21,805 nt of DNA from an uncultured Oscillospiraceae bacterium (GTDB taxonomy: Bacteria; Bacillota_A; Clostridia; Oscillospirales; Oscillospiraceae). The notes beneath the pieces are model-generated. The model saw only the letters and a list, made by a program, of their open reading frames with translations. It did not search any database and had not been told where the DNA came from. A program made the translations under genes and the position numbers. This document shows, in pieces, positions 1 to 8,021 of the stretch. Position 1 is the stretch's first letter, and every line of letters starts with the position of its first letter. The stretch covers positions 1 through 21,805 of the forward strand of contig CAAGIU010000187.1 of assembly GCA_900770015.1 (NCBI GenBank). Direction: 5' to 3'.

Positions 1-32
1 GGCTTCGGCGGATCTTTTGCCCCAATCGTGCA

Positions 33-78
33 GTATGAAAAATGGGAAATACACAAAGTATTCCCACATTTTCCATAC
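33..78. repeat. Imperfect inverted repeat, about 20-bp arms
   Basis: The left arm at 33-52 (GTATGAAAAATGGGAAATAC) pairs with 58-78 (GTATTCCCACATTTTCCATAC) around a 5-nt loop. The arms differ by one extra base and a few mismatches. No T-run follows on either strand, so a simple terminator is unlikely. It could be the end of a small mobile repeat or part of a structured transcript. Confidence 0.5.
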
Positions 79-140
79 TTTCGCTTGGGTCAAAATCTCG
101 CGCCGAATCTCCTTGCCCCATTATGCGGTGTTGCCCAAGA

Positions 141-180
141 AAAAATCCCGAATGCTTTGGCTTAACAGTGATAAGGAACT
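141..180 (+). repeat. Left copy of a 40-bp repeat inverted relative to 21648-21687
   Basis: The sequence reads AAAAATCCCGAATGC, three variable bases, GGCTTAACAGTGATAAGG, then one variable base and ACT. The reverse complement of 21648-21687 matches it at 35 of 40 positions without gaps. The two copies face each other across the window. The right copy abuts the 3' end of tRNA-Asn, so the block may be an attachment or recombination site of the elements whose remnants lie at both ends. It continues rightward into the dyad 163-200, which the right copy lacks. Confidence 0.65.
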
Positions 181-200
181 AAATCACTTATCAACTGTTA
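163..200. repeat. Dyad resembling a tyrosine-recombinase core site
   Basis: TAACAGTGATAAG (163-175) is followed by an 11-bp spacer and CTTATCAACTGTTA (187-200), which is its complement apart from one extra A. Inverted arms around a short spacer are the general architecture of sites cut by tyrosine recombinases, and a truncated tyrosine-recombinase gene lies 150 bp away. The functional reading is inference. It could equally be a hairpin in a transcript. Confidence 0.4.
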
Positions 201-203
201 GCT

Positions 204-268
204 GACGGTTTTCGGGTGCATACGAAACTCCCGTCTGATTCCTAACAGGAATTAGGCGGGAGTTTTTC
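204..268 (+). terminator. Rho-independent terminator with a possible competing hairpin (attenuator-like leader)
   Basis: The terminator stem pairs 225-243 (AAACTCCCGTCTGATTCCT) with the segment ending at about 265, allowing G-T pairs, around a 3-nt loop. TTTTTCTT follows on the plus strand. An alternative hairpin pairs GACGG (204-208) with CCGTC (231-235), enclosing TTTCG (210-214) with CGAAA (223-227). This uses the same bases as the left arm of the terminator, so the two folds exclude each other. A plus-strand start codon with a good ribosome site lies 34 bp downstream at 302. The arrangement looks like a transcription-attenuation leader, but no ligand or family is recognisable. Confidence 0.6.
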
Positions 269-301
269 TTGTTAACAGAGTTTATATTGGAGGATAACAT
301 T

Positions 302-345
302 ATGAAAACATTACTTTCCTGTGAATTTAACATGGATACCGGATT
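302..345 (+). pseudogene. 5' stub of an unidentified plus-strand gene
   Basis: TTGGAGG followed 8 nt later by ATG at 302 is an excellent ribosome site. The first residues read MKTLLSCEFNMDTG. From about 345 the frame runs into the antisense of a tyrosine-recombinase gene and stops near 413. The start signals look genuine while the continuation is clearly foreign, so I read this as the beginning of a gene cut off by recombination. The product cannot be identified from 14 residues. The terminator-like leader just upstream probably belonged to this gene. Confidence 0.45.
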
Positions 346-771
346 GAATAATATCCGGAACATAACAGGAAGCTGGTGCTTTCGAGCGGGGTTCTGCTCC
401 ATAAATGGTACATGATCTGCGGCAATCAGCATTCGCTCAATTTCATCATCCGTAAAAATATAGGCTCTAAAATTACGATTCTCTTTCGGAAGAGATTTTG
501 GAGGAATTTTGTATGCTGTATGTCCTTTGCGGATCGCAAAATCGAGAAATCCGTTAATTGCGCTAACATCTCTGAGGATGGTATTGGTTTGCACGTTCAA
601 TCTGTTTCCGATATGGTTTAGAACATATTCTTTTGTAAATGAGAGCACCCCGTCATCAGGCTCAGCGAAATCCCGGAGAAAGCGCCGGATACAGCCTTCA
701 TCCGTTTTCAGACCAAATCCAAGAGCATGGCGTTCTGCCATATACTGCTCCAACAGCATTTTTGAAGTCAT
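346..771 (-). pseudogene. Truncated tyrosine recombinase (N-terminal half)
   Basis: The start ATG at 771 is preceded by GGAGGG at 7-nt spacing. About 142 residues are recognisable: an N-terminal SAM-like DNA-binding domain (MLLEQYMAERHALGFGLKT near the start) and the entry to the catalytic domain (RAYIFTDDEIERML, then LPVMFRILFN). In the family this last segment is followed by the strand carrying the first catalytic Arg (typically CGLR). Here the reading changes to unrelated sequence at about 346, so the R-K-HxxR-H-Y catalytic set is absent. The N-terminal region resembles recombinases of Tn554-type and recombinase-in-trio elements. The frame stays open to 184 through foreign sequence. The protein would be inactive. 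Confidence 0.75.
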
Positions 772-826
772 ACCAATTCCCTCCGTTTCCCATAAGACAA
801 TGCACACTTACGCAGGGCAGGAAGGT

Positions 827-1513
827 CTACTTTTGGGGGATTGCCGCAGGCAATAAAGCAAGCAGGACTGTCAGCGCTGCTTCGCTTGTGTGGCCGCTGG
901 GGAATGACTTGAATTCTTCCTTCGGAACGCCCAAGGCCGTGAACTGGTCTCGAAGCGCTGTACTTGTCTGCCACCAATTCTGGAAGGGGAGTCCTTCCGT
1001 CACAACAATGGTGCGATAACGCGGCCTCGCCCATGGGCTTTTTATCAGATTGGTCACGATGGGAGCAAACAGGGTTGCAAGACAGAGTACCATTCCCACA
1101 CGGAACAGCATTCCTCTATCAGCTTTCCGCGCGGCAAAAAGGACGGCTGCAAAAGCTGTAGCAGCCAACGCAATTTCCGCCGCCGCACTCACTCCGTAGT
1201 GCTGCGGCATGAACTGCTTTACTTCTCCCAGACTATAAGCGCCGTTGAAAAACAGAACCAGCAGCGCAAATATGTATCGGAGAACCATGCGCAGGGGCTT
1301 TGCTCTTTCTGCGCTCATCAGCAGAAGAGCCACGTCAATGGCCCCGATAAAAAGGCCCGCATATTCCCCATAGGCCGCAAGGAAATTTCCAAACCCGCTT
1401 TCCAAATTGAACAAGCTGTTTGAAATTGCCATATCTGCAAAAGAGGCAATGATCATCAAGGCGATTACGGCAACGCCTATAACGCAGGCTCCTTTCTTTT
1501 GAAACAGTGCCAT
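827..1513 (-). pseudogene. PAP2-family phosphatase, frameshifted and 3'-truncated
   Basis: The start at 1513 has AGGAGG at 8-nt spacing and lies 32 nt behind the GH78-like gene, so it was probably the last gene of that operon. The 228-residue product has several membrane segments (near residues 10-28, 50-65, 78-92, 110-126 and 138-158). It carries the first two PAP2 acid-phosphatase motifs, KSPWARPRY and FPSGHTSEAA. The third motif (SRxxxxxH followed by a distal Asp), needed for catalysis, is missing. Translation ends at 827. Shifting frame by one base at the run of C near 839-843 gives PKVDLPALRKCALSYGK, which looks like a natural PAP2 continuation, and then the recombinase leader begins at about 785. 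So there is a probable frameshift followed by truncation. The substrate (undecaprenyl or lipid phosphate in the family) cannot be inferred. Confidence 0.7.
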
Positions 1514-1545
1514 AAACCGATCCTCCTATTCATCCTTTTGTTTTC

Positions 1546-3927
1546 TCAGTGGAATTTTCCAGAAGAAGTATCCACGCGCATGCCGGGGGGTGCCGCATAG
1601 TCGAACTCTATTTTTCTATCACCACGCCTTGCCCACTTTACCGTAACGGAGCCCTTTGGGGTGACAACAGTTCCCTCCGCATGGGTCAAGATACCCGGAA
1701 CCGGCTGAATAACAGCCGTTTCGAACCCCGGTGCCATCGGGCGTACGCCCAGAATAACGGCGGGTAATTCATAGAGCGCCAGAGAACCCCATGCATGGCA
1801 GTCGCTGCGCTGGTCGGTGTCGTTTTCCACGCAGGTGGTCAGATGGCTTTTCAGCATATCCCGCCACAAATCCCATAGTTCTGCGGTCCGCTCATAGAGT
1901 CCGACTTTCTCCAGCGCCCGAAACAGATAGAAGTACATGGAAATAGAGCACTGAGCGAATCTGCCCGGCTCATCCAGCGCATCGGCCAGGAGGCGTTTAC
2001 CCTCCTCAACAGACACCGTGTCGGTCAGAATAGCAAACACCTGACTGTGGACGCTATACATGGGTATGCCGGGGCTATCCATGTAGAACCCACTTTCATT
2101 GCAGCAGAAAGTACGAATTGCTGCTTGAACCGCCTCTGCCCGGTTTCGGTACTCCTGAGCGGTATCCGGCCTGTCCGTATAGTCCAGTACCTCCGCCGCT
2201 TTCTGCAAACCCAGTACATAAAGCAGGCTCTCAATGGTCAACGGTCCCGCGAGTCCCGCCGGGGGCATTCCAGAAGTGGCCATCCAAGCGGGACTCCAGT
2301 CGATAAAGGACCAGTACCGCAGCCCTACATTGATGGTCCCCAGCTGCCCCACCAGTCCGTCAGAGCGAAGGTTTCGATTGAAATACTGCAGCACACCGTC
2401 CACGCAGCCCAAGTGTTCTCGTAAAAAGTCTTTGTCGCCAAAGTACATCATATGATCGTGGAGCATCAGAATGTAGAAGATGGAAAACGTGGGGATCACA
2501 TTAAAGCGTGTATTGGGATAGCTGTTGTTCAGTACTCCATCCGGTCTTTGGGAGCGGCGGAAATACTCCATGCACTGACGCGCCAACCGATCATCGGCAG
2601 AGACGGTATAAGTAAACAGTGCCTGGCTCCGGGAATCCATAATATATTGAAGCTGCTCATAAAAAGGGCAGTCGGTATAGGTCTCCTGCATACATCTCCG
2701 AAGACTCCGCAGGCTGATATCCCAAATTCCCTCCAAACTGGGATCGCTGGTGAACACCTGCGTTTTGACCTCCAACGGGTAACCTGTTTCCAGATAGTCG
2801 AAACCGCAGATGGTCAGGGGTTCCTCTCCAGTCCGAATGGTCAGACGGACAAAACGGAATGTGCGGAACCAAAAGGGGGTATACTCCTCCACTATATCCA
2901 GGCTCCCGGCTCCGGAGGGATAAAAGACATCGGTATAGCCCTCCAGCGTCCCGTGTTCCCAGTCAATTCTGTCTCCCTTTACGGTCTTTGTGCCGGACAA
3001 GGGATCTCCGGCAGATCGGACATATCCCTCGCTGGACAAAATCTCTATTTTCGCTCCCTGTCCTCCAGCGACGCGCAGAGACAGGAAAGCCGTCATTTCC
3101 TCACCGGCAGAGAACTCCACGATCTCCTCCGTATGCGGTAAGACTGTCACGGTGCCTTTATTGCGCAGTAGATTGTTCCATGCTTCTGTATGCTCGGTGT
3201 GCTTTCCGCACACTTCGCAGAAAGCGCCGGGGCGCAGGATCATAGGCGGAATGGGTCTGGGGGACAAATTTGCCGGACTGACACCGGGCTGGATGGCAAG
3301 CACATCGTAATTCGCCGCATCGCTCCACCCGTCATCACAGTAGCCGGGGTTTTTCCAGTTCTGGTTTTGAGGAAGCGCTTTCCACTCCTCCAGAATGCAC
3401 AGCGGCGCAAACACCGGCATCTCAGGACGGAGCTTGTAGCCCTCATCCATCCGGCATTTCCAGCCCTGCCGGGTAGCGACACCATAGCCGCTGTATGTAC
3501 CGCCGCCGAGGATCGCCGCAGTAATTTCTTCCGGGGATGAATTGTAGGGCGGCAAACCATTCTCCGGGGCACTGACATTTTCGGTGATGTACAGCCCCGG
3601 CGTAGCGGAGTGAAACAGGCTGTGGTTCCACACACCTTCGGGAAAGGCAAGAACTTCCACCGAAATCACATTCTTACCACTTTTTAAGGCCGGTGCGATG
3701 TCTATCTCATCATAGTACCAGTCCGTGCGGTCTCCCTTGGCTGGTCCATAGGAAACAAACGTGCCGTTTATATATAGCTTATAACGCGCGTCGGCGGAGA
3801 TGCGAATGGGCAAAGCGGCGGGCACCGTATCCAATACGACTTGTTTACGAAACAGGGCAAGGGTGGGGACAGCGCGGGGCGTCCAGTTAGGCAGCCATAT
3901 CCAGCCGGTTTTTGGTAATTCAAACAT
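1546..3927 (-). CDS. GH78-like alpha-L-rhamnosidase family protein
   Basis: This 793-residue protein has no signal peptide, so it is probably cytoplasmic. The start ATG at 3927 has AGGAGG at 8-nt spacing. Domain order is an N-terminal beta-sandwich with sugar-binding-like character (about 10-115), further beta domains (about 220-385), an (alpha/alpha)6 six-hairpin barrel (about 390-715) and a small C-terminal beta domain. The barrel motif TDCPFYEQLQYIMDSR keeps the GH78 spacing Asp-x4-Glu-x6-Asp (D419, E424, D431), where E424 would be the general acid. RSDCHAWGS near residue 698 marks the barrel end. Known GH78 members remove terminal alpha-L-rhamnose by inversion. Divergence from the classical enzyme at 5349-7988 suggests a different linkage or sugar. 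It follows the second symporter gene by 81 nt and precedes the broken PAP2 gene. Confidence 0.85.
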   Translation of the reverse strand: MFELPKTGWIWLPNWTPRAVPTLALFRKQVVLDTVPAALPIRISADARYKLYINGTFVSYGPAKGDRTDWYYDEIDIAPALKSGKNVISVEVLAFPEGVWNHSLFHSATPGLYITENVSAPENGLPPYNSSPEEITAAILGGGTYSGYGVATRQGWKCRMDEGYKLRPEMPVFAPLCILEEWKALPQNQNWKNPGYCDDGWSDAANYDVLAIQPGVSPANLSPRPIPPMILRPGAFCEVCGKHTEHTEAWNNLLRNKGTVTVLPHTEEIVEFSAGEEMTAFLSLRVAGGQGAKIEILSSEGYVRSAGDPLSGTKTVKGDRIDWEHGTLEGYTDVFYPSGAGSLDIVEEYTPFWFRTFRFVRLTIRTGEEPLTICGFDYLETGYPLEVKTQVFTSDPSLEGIWDISLRSLRRCMQETYTDCPFYEQLQYIMDSRSQALFTYTVSADDRLARQCMEYFRRSQRPDGVLNNSYPNTRFNVIPTFSIFYILMLHDHMMYFGDKDFLREHLGCVDGVLQYFNRNLRSDGLVGQLGTINVGLRYWSFIDWSPAWMATSGMPPAGLAGPLTIESLLYVLGLQKAAEVLDYTDRPDTAQEYRNRAEAVQAAIRTFCCNESGFYMDSPGIPMYSVHSQVFAILTDTVSVEEGKRLLADALDEPGRFAQCSISMYFYLFRALEKVGLYERTAELWDLWRDMLKSHLTTCVENDTDQRSDCHAWGSLALYELPAVILGVRPMAPGFETAVIQPVPGILTHAEGTVVTPKGSVTVKWARRGDRKIEFDYAAPPGMRVDTSSGKFH

Positions 3928-4008
3928 AATATTTTCCTCCTTGCGTCAGAAGAATGTTCTCCAATTTCAGGTGTTTAGAACAGCGCTTCATGGAGAACCG
4001 ATGCCGGA

Positions 4009-5352
4009 TCATTGCGCTGACATACCGATCTGGTTTGCCATCTCGTCCACTTCCCGCTTGCCCAGAGTATACTGCGTAAAGAAGATGGCGGAGCCCACGG
4101 CGCAGAAGATGATTGGCATCGTGATGGTACACAGGATAATGCCGCCATGGATACTCTCCGGCTGTGTGGCCGCGCCGGTCACAAAGCCATATGCTGCCAG
4201 CACATACCCCGGGATTGCCCCGCCAATGCCTTGCGCGATCTTAGTGATAAGAGAGGTGAGCGATGCGATGGCAGCCTCGGCGCGTTTGCCGGTCTTGAGC
4301 TGCACAAAGGTCGTGTTGTCTGCCTGCAGCCCGGCCGACAGGGGGCTGATGAAGCCGCCGCCGATGCCTCCCGCAACAGAGCTGATATAAATAAGCGGCA
4401 GGGAAGTAATGTCAATCAGGCGCAGGGCCGTTGCGGCAAGGGAAACGACCATCCCGGCAAAAAAGACATTTTTCTTGCCGAACCGGGAGGCGAGCATCGG
4501 CCCCGCAACGACCCCCGCAAGGGACGCGACCATCATCGCGACCGTGATCCCGGACATCAATGTCATATCGCCCATGATATATGTATAAAAATAGGCGTTG
4601 GCGCCAGCCGCCACTTGGCTGCTGACCCCGGCGATCAGGATGGTCAGGAACACGGACCATACAGGTTTAAAGCGCAGAAAGGACAGCATTTCACGCAGCG
4701 TGTACTTTTCCTCCGAGGAGCCGTCGAACGCGACCCGCTCTTTGACCCAGAAAGCGCCAATTATGGAGAGGATCAGTGTCATGGCCATGGAGCCGAAAAT
4801 CAGCAGGTAGTAATTTTGCAGCTTGCCCTCGGCTACGATGATGGGACCGGCTACGCCGATGACCGCGCCGCCCACCAGATTGCCCAGCGCGCTGGCCAGT
4901 GAAAGGTTGTTGCGTTCCTTGTTTTCAGTGGTCATGACCGGGATCAGACTGTTTTTTGAAATATCCATGATGTCGAAGGTCCACCCCAGCAGCAGATAGG
5001 TAATATAAACGATCACATATTTCCCCACCGGACTCCACACCGCGCCGAACCACAGCAGAATATAGTTGATCACGCAGATCACCGTTCCCAGCAGGAGCAT
5101 GGGCCGGAATTTGCCCATGCGCGTCACCGGGAATTTATCCAGAAGGTATCCCATAACCGGGTCGCTGAGGGCGTCTACGACTTTAGAAATCAAAAAAAGG
5201 GTTGCCAGTGCCTTGGGATCCAGCCCTACCACCGTGGTATAGAAAATCAGAAAGTAAGAGGACAGCAGCGTCATCAAAGGGATATTGCCCGCACAGACCA
5301 TGAACAGGCCCAGCTTTTCCCGGATACTGACTCGTTGTTTTGAACCATTCAT
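4009..5352 (-). CDS. GPH-family sugar:cation symporter
   Basis: This 447-residue integral membrane protein has about 12 hydrophobic segments. VVDALSDPVMGYLLDK near residue 60 is the D-x4-DP-x2-G signature loop between helices 2 and 3 of the glycoside-pentoside-hexuronide (MFS) family. These proteins import sugars or glycosides with Na+ or H+. I chose ATG at 5352 rather than the upstream ATG at 5382. It follows CAGGAGGG and overlaps the GH78 stop codon by ATGA, which indicates translational coupling. The substrate is unknown. Its position between two rhamnosidase genes points to a rhamnosylated oligosaccharide or glycoside. It is one of two GPH carriers in this operon and clearly a paralogue of the one at 8022-9410, not a recent duplicate. 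Confidence 0.88.
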   Translation of the reverse strand: MNGSKQRVSIREKLGLFMVCAGNIPLMTLLSSYFLIFYTTVVGLDPKALATLFLISKVVDALSDPVMGYLLDKFPVTRMGKFRPMLLLGTVICVINYILLWFGAVWSPVGKYVIVYITYLLLGWTFDIMDISKNSLIPVMTTENKERNNLSLASALGNLVGGAVIGVAGPIIVAEGKLQNYYLLIFGSMAMTLILSIIGAFWVKERVAFDGSSEEKYTLREMLSFLRFKPVWSVFLTILIAGVSSQVAAGANAYFYTYIMGDMTLMSGITVAMMVASLAGVVAGPMLASRFGKKNVFFAGMVVSLAATALRLIDITSLPLIYISSVAGGIGGGFISPLSAGLQADNTTFVQLKTGKRAEAAIASLTSLITKIAQGIGGAIPGYVLAAYGFVTGAATQPESIHGGIILCTITMPIIFCAVGSAIFFTQYTLGKREVDEMANQIGMSAQ

Positions 5353-7988
5353 CTTTTTCCCTCCTGTGATGTGATAGAACACTCAAACCGGTATTTTCCG
5401 CTGCCCACCTCATGGATCTGGCCATCCGGCAAGCGGACGGAAGCGGTCGTATTGCAGGGGATCTCCACGCTCATCTGAAACTGGCCGTCCGCCGTATGCC
5501 ACTCCACGGCGATCCTGCCGTACTCGCTGAGATAGGTGCGCGCCGCGTGCGTAAATTCCTTTGTGTATTCCGGCGCGATCACGATTTTCTTAAAGCCGGG
5601 CGCAGCTCTGCCGATGCCGCAGAGTTTTTGGAACATCCACTCGTCTACACAGCCAAAGGCGTAATGGTTAAAGCTTGTCATGAGCGGCGTGCCGTCCGGC
5701 TGATAAGAGATGTAGTTTTCCCAGATCGTTGTCGCCCCTTGCTGTACCTCGTACAGCCATGAGGGACATTTTTCTTGCAAAAGGATGGCATATGCCTTGT
5801 CTGCCCGTCCAATTTTGCATAGCGTATCCAAAAGGTATGGCGTTGCCAGAAAGCCGGTATCCAGGCAGTCCCCGTTCTCTTCGATCTTGAGGAGCAGCTT
5901 TTGCGCCAATTTTTCACGCAAGGCTCCATTAGCAAGGTCAAAGGCGATCACAAGCACATAGGCGCCCATGAGATCCGGCAGCGCGGATCCGTCCGCACCG
6001 ATTACGGCCTGCCGGATAGCCTTTTCCATTTTCGAGGCAATATCCCGGTAATAAAACTCGTCCCCCCCATGCCCCAGCAGGGCCGCCGTGTTCGCCATGA
6101 TGCAGCAAGAACGCCAGCCGAAGATGGGGGCGCAGTAAACAGCGGAATCGATTTTTTTGCCGGAGGATTTTCCTGCCTGGCTGGGGATCAGCCACTCGCC
6201 GAACTGGAAGCCTGTGTTCCAAAGATACCGGTCAAGCGTCTCGGGAAGCTTTTGCTTTCCTCTGCATTTTTCGGCGGTGGAGATCACGTAATCACACCAT
6301 TTTTTCATCGACGCGTATTGTTCCCGCAAAATGTGTGTGTTGCCGGTAACCTCATACATACGCCACGGAACGATGCAGGCGGCGTCGCCCCATCCCGCCT
6401 GCCCCAGGGGGCCGTCGCTGTGATACAGCAGCTTATGGATCTTCCCCTGCATCGGATAGGAACCGGCATAGGGAACCACCATCGGTACAGCACCGTTTGC
6501 GTGCTGGTCGCAGCGCAGACTGCGAAGCCACCGGGTCAGCAGGGGCGTTGTATTGGCGTTGAGCATTGAGGTGCCGGCGTAAATCTGGATATCGCCGCAC
6601 CACCCGGCCTTTTCCCGCTGGGGGCAGTCCGTGGGGATGGACAGCATATTGGAGCGCTGGGACCAGAGCGTGTTTTCATAAAGACGGTTGATGTCCCCAC
6701 GGGAGGTTGTAAAGGTTCCCAGTTCCTCCTGATCCGTTGAGAGCGCCAGCGCGGTGAAGTCCTCCGGCTTGATTTCTCCCGGGCTGGTAACGCGCACATA
6801 GCGGAAGCCATGGTATGTGAAGCGGGGGACAAACACCGCCGGCTTGCCGTCGGAAATATAGGTGTCCTGCTGCCGGTGCCCGGTGAGCTTGCTGAGCAGG
6901 ATGTTGTCAAAATAATTCCCGTGCTGGTCCAGCGTCTCAAAATGGTCCAGAACCAGCCTTGCCCCGGCGGGTAAATTTGTCCGAACCCGCAGAACGCCCG
7001 CCATATTCTGGCCGAAGTCGAGGATGGTTTCCCCCTTGGGGCTGCGCATCAGCTTTACCGCTTTGATCTCCTTTGTGGGACGCACCGGCGGGCCATACTG
7101 CGCTTCCAGATTTCCGTAACAGTGCCCGGACGGGATGCCCTTCCGCCAGCCTCCGGCATCAAAGCCGGGGCAGTCCCAGCCGTCCCGCTCCAGTCTGGCG
7201 TCGTAAACCTCCCCGGCAAACAGATCCGAGGACTGTATCGGACTTTTTTGCACCAGCACCTGGCCGTCAGACAGAATGTTCTCCGAGCTGCCGTCTTCAT
7301 AATCCAGCCTGATCTGAAAAAGCACCGCGTGCTCGGGCTTGAATTTCTTGGCATCGGGTTTGAAATCCTTACAGTTATACCAGCCGTCCCCTACCAGCAT
7401 CCCGATGACGTTTTCCCCCTCTTGCAGCAGGGACAGGATATCATAGCTCTGGTAGCAGTGGAGTTTTGCGTAGGGGGTAAATTCCGGGGCAAGCATCCGA
7501 TCGTCCGGCCGCCTGCCGTTGACAGTCAGCTCGTAGGCTCCATGGCAGGTGGCGTATACCCGCGCCCGTTTCAGGTCAGCCTTCACCGAGAAGGCTCTGC
7601 GGAAATATTCAGCCGGAGCGCCCTTGCCTCTGCCGGTTTTGTAAGGGAAGGGGGACCGGACCCACTCGGCCCTCCACGGCTGCTTTATAAAACCCGTTTC
7701 AAAGGTTGAGGAAGCCACTGCCATGTCCCCTGTGTTGTCCCACACCTCCACCGTCCAGGTGATATCCGATAAACTGGGAAGCGTATCGCCGCCATATTCG
7801 ACAAAGGTGCTGGCATCGCTTTCCACAAGCCCCGAATCCCATAAAACGCCATCGGGTCCCGTCACCGTGATATGGTACGCTGTCTGCATCACGTTTTGTT
7901 TTTCGCTGGTAATGACCCAGGAAAAGTATGGAGCCTGATCTACGCAGGGCCTTTCCTGATGGTTTACCCGCAATCGAGTCAGCTTCAT
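5349..7988 (-). CDS. Alpha-L-rhamnosidase (GH78)
   Basis: This 879-residue protein starts at ATG 7988 (AGGGAGGG upstream at 9-nt spacing). A further in-frame ATG at 8009 lacks a ribosome site. Domains are typical of bacterial GH78: a fibronectin-like N-terminal part (about 1-105), a beta-sandwich (about 110-270), a second sandwich (about 290-415), the (alpha/alpha)6 catalytic barrel (about 425-780) and a C-terminal beta domain. DCPQREKAGWCGD at 454-466 supplies D454, E459 and D466. These align with the known catalytic Asp-567, Glu-572 and Asp-579 of the Bacillus enzyme RhaB. NHYAFGCVDEW holds the candidate general base E783. WENY at about 755 is also conserved. It hydrolyses terminal alpha-L-rhamnosides. 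No signal peptide is visible, so it should act on imported substrate. It lies 33 nt after one symporter and overlaps the next by 4 nt. Confidence 0.93.
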   Translation of the reverse strand: MKLTRLRVNHQERPCVDQAPYFSWVITSEKQNVMQTAYHITVTGPDGVLWDSGLVESDASTFVEYGGDTLPSLSDITWTVEVWDNTGDMAVASSTFETGFIKQPWRAEWVRSPFPYKTGRGKGAPAEYFRRAFSVKADLKRARVYATCHGAYELTVNGRRPDDRMLAPEFTPYAKLHCYQSYDILSLLQEGENVIGMLVGDGWYNCKDFKPDAKKFKPEHAVLFQIRLDYEDGSSENILSDGQVLVQKSPIQSSDLFAGEVYDARLERDGWDCPGFDAGGWRKGIPSGHCYGNLEAQYGPPVRPTKEIKAVKLMRSPKGETILDFGQNMAGVLRVRTNLPAGARLVLDHFETLDQHGNYFDNILLSKLTGHRQQDTYISDGKPAVFVPRFTYHGFRYVRVTSPGEIKPEDFTALALSTDQEELGTFTTSRGDINRLYENTLWSQRSNMLSIPTDCPQREKAGWCGDIQIYAGTSMLNANTTPLLTRWLRSLRCDQHANGAVPMVVPYAGSYPMQGKIHKLLYHSDGPLGQAGWGDAACIVPWRMYEVTGNTHILREQYASMKKWCDYVISTAEKCRGKQKLPETLDRYLWNTGFQFGEWLIPSQAGKSSGKKIDSAVYCAPIFGWRSCCIMANTAALLGHGGDEFYYRDIASKMEKAIRQAVIGADGSALPDLMGAYVLVIAFDLANGALREKLAQKLLLKIEENGDCLDTGFLATPYLLDTLCKIGRADKAYAILLQEKCPSWLYEVQQGATTIWENYISYQPDGTPLMTSFNHYAFGCVDEWMFQKLCGIGRAAPGFKKIVIAPEYTKEFTHAARTYLSEYGRIAVEWHTADGQFQMSVEIPCNTTASVRLPDGQIHEVGSGKYRFECSITSQEGKR

Positions 7989-8021
7989 TGTACAGATCCC
8001 TCCCTGCAAAATAGCGCCTTG

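Larger units (their letters stand above)
1..301. other. Gene-free left flank with several dyad symmetries
   Basis: I see no credible coding region here. Open frames are short, lack ribosome sites and resemble nothing I know. The stretch holds an imperfect inverted repeat (33-78), one copy of a 40-bp sequence also found at the right end of the window (141-180), a second dyad (163-200), and a terminator-like hairpin with a possible alternative fold (204-268). Short arms CTTGGG (84-89) and CCCAAG (134-139) could also pair. The density of dyads suggests the edge of a mobile element or structured RNA, but the family is not recognisable by eye. Confidence 0.6.

Noticed and set aside
184..345. C-terminal continuation of the tyrosine recombinase frame
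   Set aside because: The frame stays open, but the residues bear no resemblance to the catalytic domain and are antisense to a terminator and a plus-strand start. It is fusion read-through.
3920..3991. 23-codon minus-strand frame MKRCSKHLKLENILLTQGG.. whose stop overlaps the GH78-like start
   Set aside because: Overlap with the next start could mean translational coupling, but the ATG has no ribosome site and the ribosome site of the GH78-like gene lies inside it. Probably chance.
7986..8009. Upstream ATG at 8009 as GH78 start
   Set aside because: The ATG at 7988 has a clear AGGGAGGG at 9-nt spacing, while 8009 has none and would extend toward the preceding stop codon with residues not typical of the family.
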